Below, one piece after another: positions 1-6,476 of a DNA stretch of 6,476 nt. Within the stretch, counting starts at the first letter, position 1. Each line of letters begins with the position of its first letter. The DNA comes from Chitinophagaceae bacterium (GTDB lineage: Bacteria > Bacteroidota > Bacteroidia > Chitinophagales > Chitinophagaceae). Under the pieces are notes generated by a model, which did no database searches, had not been told where the DNA came from, and saw only the letters and a list, made by a program, of their open reading frames with translations. The stretch lies in contig JAOQAL010000070.1 of the NCBI GenBank assembly GCA_025963615.1, forward strand, positions 1-6,476, given 5' to 3'. The position numbers and the translations under genes were made by a program.

Positions 1-5
1 ATTCC

Positions 6-26
6 TTATTTCTAATTTCTTATTTC
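6..26. repeat. Short heptanucleotide tandem repeat (TTATTTC-like)
   Basis: Three consecutive 7-base units are visible: TTATTTC, TAATTTC and TTATTTC. A decayed unit lies on each side (ATTCC before, TCATT after). The outer two units are identical and the middle one differs at one base. The array touches the left edge, so it may continue outside the window. On the plus strand it is strongly pyrimidine-rich. No coding sequence covers it. Whether it affects the downstream gene cannot be told. Confidence 0.55.
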
Positions 27-61
27 TCATTACAACCGGACCTGGAAGAAGCCCGCCGGCT

Positions 62-86
62 GGTATTTTACTTTTAGGTAAATACC
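62..86. repeat. 7-bp inverted repeat in the esterase leader
   Basis: GGTATTT at 62-68 is exactly reverse-complementary to AAATACC at 80-86, with an 11-base centre. It lies about 75 bases upstream of the esterase start and just ahead of the candidate promoter boxes. That position would suit an operator, or a hairpin ending an upstream transcript that lies outside the window. No T-run follows it, which argues against an intrinsic terminator. A 7-bp AT-rich repeat can also arise by chance. Confidence 0.3.
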
Positions 87-109
87 AATCCTTTCCTCTT
101 TATAGGTAC

Positions 110-137
110 TTTGCACGCGGAACAGGAAGAATATTTG
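110..137 (+). promoter_or_regulatory. Candidate Bacteroidota-type promoter for the esterase gene
   Basis: TTTG at 110-113 is followed 16 bases later by AATATTTG at 130-137. The second box matches five of the six fixed positions of the Bacteroidota -7 consensus TAnnTTTG, and the first matches the -33 TTG/TTTG box. The spacing is slightly shorter than usual. Transcription would begin around 143-146, leaving a short A/T-rich leader of about 15 bases before the ATG at 160. The gene lacks a clear Shine-Dalgarno, as is common in this phylum. The assignment is by motif only. An alternative -7 box, TACTTTG at 107-113, has one base missing from the spacer. Confidence 0.3.
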
Positions 138-159
138 TTTATAATTTAAACCGAAAATT

Positions 160-2394
160 ATGCAGAATAATTTTTTGACAAAGGCTGCTGGCTTTCTGTG
201 TTTGTTCTTTGTGCTCCATACGGGTACGCTGGCACAAACGGGTGTTTCAATTATTGATTCAAGGCATTATAGTAATGTTTTTGGTGAGATCCGAAACTAC
301 AGGATCTTTTTGCCACCAGGGTATTATAAAAATCCAGGCAAAAAATATCCTGTCATTTATTTTTTGCACGGCTGGTCACAGCGCTATTTTGGAAGCAGTG
401 TTGACCGGTACGCCGAATACGATAAAGGCAGTGATAACAAGGGGGATAATATGGAAAAATTTGTCGCCCATCATGATGTAATAGTAGTTAAGTCCGATGG
501 CTATAACCGGGATGCCCGCGAGGAATATTATTTACGTCCTTATAATATCGGACCCGTAGAAACTTTCAGGCAATTTCCTGTTTATTTCCCCGAACTCATA
601 GCCTATATCGATGCGACGTATCATACCAAAGCAGAACGCGACAGCCGGGCTGTAAGCGGGCTTTCCATGGGAGGTTTTATGGCCTTCATGATTGGTGGGA
701 AGTACCCGCATTTATTTTGCGCAGTGGGAAATTTTTGTGGTTCACCCGAGTTTATTATCGGCCCCAAAGATCTACCTGTCGAATATCGTCACCTGGATAT
801 GTATAAAAATTATGACGGGGTGAACATTCGTCTCAATTATGGCGACAAAGATTTTATCCGTGGATACCATGAGGACCTGAACAAGGTCTGGACCCAGGTG
901 ATGGACAATTATCAGTATAAAATCTATCCTGGCGAACATAGCACGATTGGGTTAGGAGAAATGTTTGATTTTTTATTTACCAGTTTCAGCAAGCCAATTC
1001 AAAAACCCCGTAGGTGGAATCATATCGATCTCTATCCCGAATTTTCAGTTTGGGATTACAGCATTCGTACAGACCGGACGGTTCCGGGTTTTACCGTTTT
1101 AGAAAATACAGATCAAAGGGGTTTTAAATGTTCCGTACGTGAGTTGCTTCCAGACGGTGAACTAATGCCCTTTGTCAATGTATCGGTAGTTACAGCCCCG
1201 GTTTATGAGCTGAATCAATGGTATATAATCAACGACATAGATGTCAAAGGCATAAAAACTTCGCGGGATACGATCCGGAGCGATCAGGAAGGAAGGTTGA
1301 GGATAACTTTCAACGGTAGCGTCCATGAAATTGGAATTAATAAGAAAGTGGATAAACCAAATATCGCGATGGCTGCTTTTAAAATTAAAAATATGGATTG
1401 GCCAACGCCAGGTAAAGAGGTTGTAATATCCGTAAAACTAATTAACAAAGGCTTGACTACGGGTAAAATCATTACCGCAGGATTATCGGCAAATGATCAT
1501 ATTGTACATATTAAAAAAGGCGAATCCACTTTTGGGAGTATTGGCATCAATGAATCAAAAACCGGTGAAATCCCATATGTTTTCCAGGTTATAAATGATA
1601 GTATTGAAATTGTAAAATTCAAATTAACTATCCGGGACGCGAATAAAAATGAATGGATAGAATTTTTTGAAGTACCGGTAATGAAAGATGTTCCCGAAAT
1701 AAAAAATTTTAAAATTGCTGATGGAACAGAATTCACGGTTGCTAAAAATGGAACTGATTCGGAAACACTGGTGATAGGTCATGGGAATGGGGATGGAATA
1801 GCCAATGCTGGTGAATCCATTGAGATATTGGTAAAAGACCAGGATAAATATTGGCGGACAAAATTGACTTTTTCAGACAGTGCTGTTGACCTTCCCGGAA
1901 TAAATATCAGAAAATCCGAAAACTGGGGATCTTTTGATCATGTCGGAGGCTCGATGAAATATTCCGTACCCATCTTATCCTCGAAGTATTCAGGAGATCA
2001 CGAGCTTCGTTTTTTTGCCGAATACTGGCTTCCTGACAAACCCCTCCACATTATCAAACAAGGAAAAATAGTAATCAGCGTCAGCGGGAGTGACCATGAG
2101 CCGCCGCTAATATCGTGGGTCAACGTTCCAGGCGATAATATCCTGCAGGCCAAAATTCAGGATGGTTCAAAAATTAAGAGTGTTGTTGCGACCCTAACCG
2201 CAAAAGATAAAAATACTTTTAAAATTAATTTAAACGATGGCGGAAAAGAAGGCGATAGGGCAGAAGGAGATAATATATTCAGTAAAATGATCCCCGCACA
2301 TGAGTTTGGGTTTTATAAAGTAAGCATTGAGGCCATGGATTTATTCGGCAACAAGACTTTGCATGATGTTCCAGATGAGGTTATTTTACATTGA
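160..2394 (+). CDS. Secreted multi-domain esterase (esterase D / feruloyl-esterase-like alpha/beta hydrolase with C-terminal beta modules)
   Basis: This 744-residue protein is predicted to be an exported carboxylic-ester hydrolase; the substrate is unknown. Residues 1-25 form a signal peptide with a hydrophobic core and likely cleavage at TLA|Q. Residues 28 to about 280 match the esterase D/feruloyl esterase fold: oxyanion-side LHGW at 69-72, nucleophile elbow GLSMGG at 167-172 with Ser169, an Asp candidate in GDKD (Asp229 or Asp231), and His260 in GEHS. Such catalytic domains are usually about 250-300 residues alone, so roughly 450 residues are extra. These look like beta-sandwich modules: about 320-395; 400-500, CARDB/NEW3-like; 511-640, containing GNGDGIANAGE at 542-552; and 645-744, with the pattern DGGKEGDRAEGDNIF at 693-707 as in 'choice-of-anchor X'-type domains. 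I see no C-terminal type IX sorting signal and no lipobox. The ATG at 160 is preferred because the signal peptide starts there. The call of exported esterase is firm; the module names are tentative. Confidence 0.85.
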   Translation: MQNNFLTKAAGFLCLFFVLHTGTLAQTGVSIIDSRHYSNVFGEIRNYRIFLPPGYYKNPGKKYPVIYFLHGWSQRYFGSSVDRYAEYDKGSDNKGDNMEKFVAHHDVIVVKSDGYNRDAREEYYLRPYNIGPVETFRQFPVYFPELIAYIDATYHTKAERDSRAVSGLSMGGFMAFMIGGKYPHLFCAVGNFCGSPEFIIGPKDLPVEYRHLDMYKNYDGVNIRLNYGDKDFIRGYHEDLNKVWTQVMDNYQYKIYPGEHSTIGLGEMFDFLFTSFSKPIQKPRRWNHIDLYPEFSVWDYSIRTDRTVPGFTVLENTDQRGFKCSVRELLPDGELMPFVNVSVVTAPVYELNQWYIINDIDVKGIKTSRDTIRSDQEGRLRITFNGSVHEIGINKKVDKPNIAMAAFKIKNMDWPTPGKEVVISVKLINKGLTTGKIITAGLSANDHIVHIKKGESTFGSIGINESKTGEIPYVFQVINDSIEIVKFKLTIRDANKNEWIEFFEVPVMKDVPEIKNFKIADGTEFTVAKNGTDSETLVIGHGNGDGIANAGESIEILVKDQDKYWRTKLTFSDSAVDLPGINIRKSENWGSFDHVGGSMKYSVPILSSKYSGDHELRFFAEYWLPDKPLHIIKQGKIVISVSGSDHEPPLISWVNVPGDNILQAKIQDGSKIKSVVATLTAKDKNTFKINLNDGGKEGDRAEGDNIFSKMIPAHEFGFYKVSIEAMDLFGNKTLHDVPDEVILH

Positions 2395-2421
2395 GCAACG
2401 GTAGCTAAAGCAATGTTTTGC

Positions 2422-2434
2422 GTCGGCTGCCGGC
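2422..2434. terminator. Weak hairpin in the convergent gap between esterase and exporter operon
   Basis: GTCGG at 2422-2426 can pair with CCGGC at 2430-2434 around a 3-base loop, including one G-T pair. The following plus-strand sequence is T-rich but has no clean T-run. It sits in the 66-bp gap (2395-2460) between two convergent stop codons, where a bidirectional terminator would be expected. A second tiny stem, GCAA/TTGC at 2410-2421, lies just before it. The stem is short, so this is a guess helped by position. Confidence 0.2.
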
Positions 2435-2460
2435 TTCCTGATTTAGTTGATTTTAATTCC

Positions 2461-4221
2461 TTACCCCGTCCTTTTACCCTGCAGCAGCATATTTACCGCA
2501 TGATCAAAAGAGCCTGCCCGTATTACTTCGCCGCCATTCACAAAAAATATCTCATCAGCATTTTGAATGGTATTCAACCGGTGTGCGATAATAACCCTTG
2601 TGGTTTCTTTTGGCAGCTTATTAAGAATATCCTGAAGTATTTGTTCTGTAATAGTATCAATATTAGCCGTGGCCTCATCAAGAATAAGCAAATCTGGATT
2701 GCGTAAGACCGCACGCATAAAGGCAATCAGTTGTTTTTGCCCCAGACTGATGCTTTCTCCACTGGAAGTTACAGGGGTGTCAAGACCTTTTTCAAAAATT
2801 GCCAGCAGCTTTTCCAAACTCGCTTTTTTAATTACATCTTCCAGTTGTTCGTTTGAGTAATCTTTATATTGTTCGTTGCCATATAAAATATTGTCACGGA
2901 CGGTCCCTGTAAAAAGAAAAGGCTCCTGTAAAATAAACCCGATCTTAGCGGTGCGTTCGGCTGGTTGAAAGGCACGAATATCTTTCCCATTCAGCAATAC
3001 CTGTCCTCTTTCAGGATCATACAATCGGGCAATTAATGAGGCTGTAGTTGTTTTACCTCCACCGGTGGGTCCTACTAAGGCATAGGACTTACCGCATTCC
3101 AGCTTAAAATTGATATTATGCAATATTTCTTTTCCACCGGGATAGCCAAAATGTACATTCCTGAATTCTAAAAGCGAAGACATCTTTTCTGTACCATCAG
3201 TTGCTATTACGGGAAGGTTCGATTCCAGGTTTAGAATATGTGAGATCCTGTCTGATCCTGCCATAGCCACCTGGAAGTTGGTCCATAAGGCCGCAAGCTG
3301 GCGCAAAGGGTTGTAAAAATTGGTAGCATAGGAGAGATAACTTACCAGCAAGCCTATTGAAAAATGCCCGGTTGAAATAAGATAGATACCAATGGTAAGC
3401 ACTATTAACTGTGCCATGCTGGCAAAGAAACCATACACCGGAGTAAAGACATTATTCGCAATGCCTGCGGCTTTTGCTGTAATATAGTTTTGGGTATTGA
3501 CTTCTTCAAACCTCTTTTTGAAATAGTCCCTGCGATTGAATGCAATGATCGCTTTAAAATTGTTCAGGCTTTCCTGTATCTCCGCACTCAATCCACCGGT
3601 AGTTTTCAAACTTGCCGCGTTTTTATTTTTCACCCATTGCGAAGTGGCCTTTGTAAAAATAAATATCAGCAGTCCCGGTAACAGGGTAGCAACCCCTAAC
3701 CGGAAATTAATGGCAAGTAAAAAGATGCCAGCGCCCGTCATCGTAGCAAGCGTACCGATAAACTGCATCAGGGATTGTGAGAAAAACTGGTTTATTTTGT
3801 CCGTATCATTATTCACCCGTGAAATAAGATCACCCGCTTTGTTCTGGCTAAAAAACGCCAAGGGCAATTCCTGCAGTTTATTAAAAACGCTGTTCCGGAG
3901 TTTGAATAACATTCGTTGGCCCACAGCACCCATCATTCTTGTTTGAATAAAACTGGCTCCAAAGGCTGTCAGGGACATGCAAATTAACAAACCCGAGTAC
4001 AACAATACACCATGATAATTTTTATGTAGTACATAGGTATCAATAGTATAACCTACAATGAAAGGGCTTAGCAGGTTCAGGCCTGAATTGGTAAGAATAG
4101 CCAGTAAGGCCAGCAGCAGGTTCTTTCGTTCCTCCTTTATCAGGATCAACAGTTTTTGCAAAATATGCAGCGTAGAAGCCTTTTGCTGCTGCGTGGATAT
4201 ATCATTGAGGTTGTAATTCAT
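2461..4221 (-). CDS. ABC exporter half-transporter, subunit with the catalytic Glu and His (TM288/BmrD-like role)
   Basis: This 586-residue subunit fuses a six-helix exporter membrane domain to one ATPase domain, the normal length for the family. Membrane segments lie roughly at 34-60, 71-95, 151-172, 174-192, 260-282 and 287-305. The nucleotide-binding domain has Walker A GPTGGGKT (384-391, Lys390), Q-loop Gln432, Walker B LLILDE ending at catalytic Glu516, and switch His547 in IIAHR. Its signature is ISLGQ (491-495) instead of LSGGQ, with Leu for the first Gly. It should form a heterodimer with the product of the gene just upstream. Its Walker A and B would pair with the partner's intact signature to make the active site, and its own altered signature would complete the degenerate site. 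The start overlaps the upstream stop by 20 bp and there is no clear ribosome site, suggesting translational coupling. Such exporters move drugs, lipids or peptides outward using ATP; the substrate here is unknown. No fused peptidase domain is present. Confidence 0.93.
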   Translation of the reverse strand: MNYNLNDISTQQQKASTLHILQKLLILIKEERKNLLLALLAILTNSGLNLLSPFIVGYTIDTYVLHKNYHGVLLYSGLLICMSLTAFGASFIQTRMMGAVGQRMLFKLRNSVFNKLQELPLAFFSQNKAGDLISRVNNDTDKINQFFSQSLMQFIGTLATMTGAGIFLLAINFRLGVATLLPGLLIFIFTKATSQWVKNKNAASLKTTGGLSAEIQESLNNFKAIIAFNRRDYFKKRFEEVNTQNYITAKAAGIANNVFTPVYGFFASMAQLIVLTIGIYLISTGHFSIGLLVSYLSYATNFYNPLRQLAALWTNFQVAMAGSDRISHILNLESNLPVIATDGTEKMSSLLEFRNVHFGYPGGKEILHNINFKLECGKSYALVGPTGGGKTTTASLIARLYDPERGQVLLNGKDIRAFQPAERTAKIGFILQEPFLFTGTVRDNILYGNEQYKDYSNEQLEDVIKKASLEKLLAIFEKGLDTPVTSSGESISLGQKQLIAFMRAVLRNPDLLILDEATANIDTITEQILQDILNKLPKETTRVIIAHRLNTIQNADEIFFVNGGEVIRAGSFDHAVNMLLQGKRTG

Positions 4222-5956
4222 AGTTACTGGTACTCTGTTGGGAATTATAAATCTGTATATATTCCGGGCTGGTCGTCATCAGTTCCTGATGTGTTCCGGT
4301 GGAGATGATCTCGCCTTCCATCAGGACAATGACCTGGTCAAAATTTCCGGTTGACGCTATTTTTTGTGTTACGGAAATAAGGGTAATGCCAGGATAGTTT
4401 TGTCTTACGTTATTTAAAATTTTTATTTCGGTAAGGTTATCCACTCTTGCGGTAAAATCATCCAGCAATAATATTTTTGGATTTATCGCCAACGCTCTTG
4501 CCAGCATGATACGTTGTTTTTGTCCGCCGGAAAGATTGGAGCCTCTTTCAAAAACTATGGTATTGAGCTTGTCTGGAAGCGAATCAATAAAATCCGTTAA
4601 TTCAGCCGTAGCGATAGCTTTTGCCAGCGATTCATCGGTAACTTGATCGCTGAATGCAATGTTTTCACGGATACTCATATTGAATATGATACTGTCCTGA
4701 AATACAAAACCTACCTGGCTATAAAAGTTCTCTTTGTTATAGCGGTCAATACTTTTTCCATCAAATTCAACGGTGCCTTCATTTGGTTTTATCAACCCGG
4801 TTAACAAATAAAGCAACTGTGTTTTACCAGCAGCCGTCGGACCTATAATGGCGAGTGTTGCACCAGCACGAACTGAAAAACTGATATTTTTTAAAGCTGG
4901 TCGTTGCCCGTATAGTACTGATACATTCTGCATGGCAACCTGGCCTTGCAAGGTCGCCCTGATTGTACCGCTGTCTGGTAATTCAGGTAATTGCAATACA
5001 ACATTAATACGCTGATAACTGGCAGAGGCCTGTGCAATCACGTTGCTCATAAAACCGATCAGGATGATGGGGAAAATAAGAAGAGAGAGGTAACTGTTAA
5101 AAGCAGCAAAATCACCCAGGGTCATACTATCGGTTATCACAAAACGGCCACCCAGTGCCAGTATCGTAATTCCGGCCAGGCTTGCTGTCAATACAATAAC
5201 TGGTATAAGCCACGCAAATAACCGCAGAATACTTAAGCCCAGATTTTTTGCTTCTGTATTGGCAGCAAGGAATTTTTCATATTCTGGCTGCTGCGAGTTA
5301 ATGACCCGTATCAGCGCTGCACCCAGGATACTTTCATTGATCACCCGGTTGAGCCTGTCAATGACCTCCCTGCCTTTCATGAATATCGGGCGCACTCTTT
5401 TTGATACAAAAAAAAATGCTCCACCAATAACCGGTATGATCGTAATAACGGCAAACGCTAACTTCCAGTTGATGGAGAACAGCATAATACAGGCGCCGGT
5501 GATGATGATAACCGATGACGCTATAGTGACGATGGCCTGTGAAACAAACATCTTAACAGAATCTACATCGGCAGTCAGGTTGGTTAGCAGTTTCGACGGA
5601 CTGACTTGCTCAATCCGTTCGTAACTCTGTGCAGAAATTTTAGCAGCAAGCCGGGAACGAAGATCTCTTGCCACCCGTTCAGAGGTATTGGTCTGTATCA
5701 GATTCTGAATATAAGTAAAAATAAAAATGACCAAAGCCGCTGAAAAAAATTTAATCAATATTTCACGTAAAACATATTGAGTTGGATACGCATCAATGCC
5801 ATTGGCTATTATCATGGGTAAAAGCAGGTTGATGCCATTGCCAAGCAATGCAAAAAAAATAAGTAAAGAGATCATCCGCTTGTAAGGCTTCAGCAAGCTG
5901 GATATGCCCGGTTCTTTTTGTTTTTGCGTGTCTGGTGGGCCGGCTTTTTTCTCCAT
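4202..5956 (-). CDS. ABC exporter half-transporter, subunit with degenerate ATP site (TM287/BmrC-like role)
   Basis: This 584-residue protein is the first gene of the exporter operon and sits in the inner membrane. Six membrane segments fall roughly at 28-52, 64-88, 140-161, 165-185, 246-270 and 280-303. The ATPase domain carries Walker A GPTAAGKT (372-379, Lys378), Q-loop Gln420, a canonical LSGGQ signature (475-479) and Walker B ILLLDD. Asp500 replaces the catalytic Glu, and Gln531 (in VTQK) replaces the switch His. This Glu-to-Asp plus His-to-Gln pair is the known mark of the degenerate half of heterodimeric exporters, so the gene is not a decaying one. It cannot be expected to work well as a homodimer; the partner is the overlapping downstream gene. 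The ATG at 5956 gives a short charged cytosolic lead before helix 1; the next Met is about residue 28, already at the helix. No strong Shine-Dalgarno precedes it. The substrate is unknown. Confidence 0.93.
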   Translation of the reverse strand: MEKKAGPPDTQKQKEPGISSLLKPYKRMISLLIFFALLGNGINLLLPMIIANGIDAYPTQYVLREILIKFFSAALVIFIFTYIQNLIQTNTSERVARDLRSRLAAKISAQSYERIEQVSPSKLLTNLTADVDSVKMFVSQAIVTIASSVIIITGACIMLFSINWKLAFAVITIIPVIGGAFFFVSKRVRPIFMKGREVIDRLNRVINESILGAALIRVINSQQPEYEKFLAANTEAKNLGLSILRLFAWLIPVIVLTASLAGITILALGGRFVITDSMTLGDFAAFNSYLSLLIFPIILIGFMSNVIAQASASYQRINVVLQLPELPDSGTIRATLQGQVAMQNVSVLYGQRPALKNISFSVRAGATLAIIGPTAAGKTQLLYLLTGLIKPNEGTVEFDGKSIDRYNKENFYSQVGFVFQDSIIFNMSIRENIAFSDQVTDESLAKAIATAELTDFIDSLPDKLNTIVFERGSNLSGGQKQRIMLARALAINPKILLLDDFTARVDNLTEIKILNNVRQNYPGITLISVTQKIASTGNFDQVIVLMEGEIISTGTHQELMTTSPEYIQIYNSQQSTSNYELQPQ

Positions 5957-5982
5957 GTTCAGGAATATTAAATAATTAGTTT

Positions 5983-5990
5983 TAAAAATA
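5983..5990 (-). promoter_or_regulatory. Possible -7 box for the ABC exporter operon
   Basis: Read on the minus strand, TATTTTTA matches five of the six fixed bases of TAnnTTTG and lies about 27 bases ahead of the ATG at 5956. No TTG or TTTG box sits at the expected distance upstream, and the surroundings are AT-rich enough for such a match by chance. The operon promoter should lie in this 122-bp divergent gap (5957-6078), but its exact place is uncertain. Confidence 0.2.
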
Positions 5991-6078
5991 CTGAAAATGA
6001 GGGGAAGTTATTGTCCACCCTATTGATGAACCCGGAAATAATAGCAGGGTAAAGAGGAAGATTCGGGTAACTTCGGCT

Positions 6079-6476
6079 ATGCGCGTTTGTAAAAGCTATA
6101 TCATATTTTTTTTCTCTGCACTTCTGTTGACGGTTCAGGATTTAAAATCCCAGCCAGCTTCCTTTATTACAATTGAAGGCAATGGTTCGCCGGTCGTTAT
6201 GCTTCAGGGTGGTGCTTCGCCGCTAAGTCTATTTGACCGGCATGCAAAAGAGCTGGCTGCCAGTTACAAGGTTATCAGGATTGAACGTTTAAATGTCTCC
6301 TGTGTAACGAACAACAAGATTATTCCAGCTAATTATTTAGTAAGGATGGAAAGTGAGCGGTTGAATCATTTGCTGGATTCGTTAAATATAAATGAACCTG
6401 TTGTACTGATTGGTTTATCCTATGGCGGATTGATCGCTCTTGATTTTGCATTAAATCATATGGCTAAAATACGGTC
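6079..6476 (+). CDS. Exported alpha/beta hydrolase, N-terminal part (cut by window edge)
   Basis: An open frame starts at ATG 6079 and runs 132 codons with no stop to the right edge, so only the first part of the gene is present. The protein begins with a signal peptide: positive start MRVCK, then a hydrophobic run at about 7-19, with probable cleavage near LKSQ (22-25). It then enters an alpha/beta hydrolase fold: GNGSPVVMLQGG (34-45) is the first strand and oxyanion turn, and GLSYGG (112-117) is the nucleophile elbow with Ser114. The usual His of the 'HGG' turn is Gln43 here. The Asp and His of the triad would lie beyond the window. An in-frame stop at 5998-6000 and the absence of another ATG after it support this start; an AG-rich stretch at 6051-6060 is too far away for a standard ribosome site. 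The gene is divergent from the ABC operon. It is likely a hydrolase acting on small esters or related substrates; specificity is unknown. Confidence 0.8.
   Translation, partial: MRVCKSYIIFFFSALLLTVQDLKSQPASFITIEGNGSPVVMLQGGASPLSLFDRHAKELAASYKVIRIERLNVSCVTNNKIIPANYLVRMESERLNHLLDSLNINEPVVLIGLSYGGLIALDFALNHMAKIR

Noticed and set aside
2098..2394. Type IX secretion C-terminal sorting domain on the esterase
   Set aside because: The last about 100 residues look like an Ig-type module and end in DEVILH; the usual short conserved sorting motifs and basic tail are not seen.
2413..2706. 97-codon plus-strand open frame over the 3' end of the exporter gene
   Set aside because: It lies mostly antisense to the conserved Walker B/H-loop coding region, has no recognisable domain or signal, and is best explained as a shadow frame.
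3536..3946. 136-codon plus-strand open frame inside the downstream ABC gene
   Set aside because: It is fully antisense to the membrane domain of a well-supported gene; its composition reflects the reverse complement of hydrophobic codons.
4499..4540. Possible pseudogenisation of the upstream ABC subunit, because its Walker B Glu and switch His are missing
   Set aside because: The frame is intact over 584 residues, Walker A and LSGGQ are perfect, and the substitutions are the standard ones of heterodimeric exporters.
5259..5624. 121-codon plus-strand open frame inside the upstream ABC gene
   Set aside because: It is antisense to conserved transporter sequence, has no ribosome site or promoter, and resembles no family I recognise.
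2461..5956. Bacteriocin or peptide-processing exporter
   Set aside because: Neither subunit has an N-terminal peptidase domain, and no small double-glycine precursor gene is visible in the window.
1..6476. Mobile element, CRISPR array, tRNA or rRNA
   Set aside because: I see no transposase or integrase reading frame, no spaced direct repeats of CRISPR size, and no tRNA- or rRNA-like sequence; nearly all bases are in four coding regions.

Overview
The window looks like a chromosomal segment of a Bacteroidota bacterium, probably from the Chitinophagales/Sphingobacteriales side. This is inferred from the AT-leaning coding sequence, A-rich translation leaders without a clear Shine-Dalgarno, signal peptides ending near '-AQ' or '-SQ', and promoter-like boxes resembling the Bacteroidota TTG / TAnnTTTG pattern. 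The exact genus cannot be read from the sequence.

Layout. Positions 1-159 are a leader region with a small 7-bp-period repeat at the left edge, a 7-bp inverted repeat and a candidate promoter. Positions 160-2394 (+) encode a large secreted esterase: an esterase D/feruloyl-esterase-type alpha/beta hydrolase followed by about 450 residues of beta-sandwich-like modules. It converges, across a 66-bp gap, on a two-gene minus-strand operon. That operon is transcribed from 5956 down to 2461 and encodes the two halves of an ABC exporter, with a 20-bp gene overlap. A 122-bp divergent gap (5957-6078) then separates the exporter from a second exported alpha/beta hydrolase (6079 onward, +), which runs off the right edge of the window.

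How the genes fit together. The two ABC half-transporters have complementary defects. The upstream subunit has Asp and Gln where the catalytic Glu and switch His should be, but a perfect LSGGQ signature. The downstream subunit has the catalytic Glu and His but an altered signature, ISLGQ. Paired, they give one consensus and one degenerate ATP site, the hallmark of heterodimeric exporters of the TM287/TM288 and BmrC/BmrD type. The substrate cannot be told from the sequence. The two flanking hydrolases are exported proteins on the opposite strand, and nothing shows that they share a pathway with the exporter.

Overall this is a fairly ordinary region. I do not see a clear new system, a mobile element, a CRISPR array or an RNA gene. 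The most worthwhile leads are the long multi-domain tail of the first esterase and its upstream repeats.
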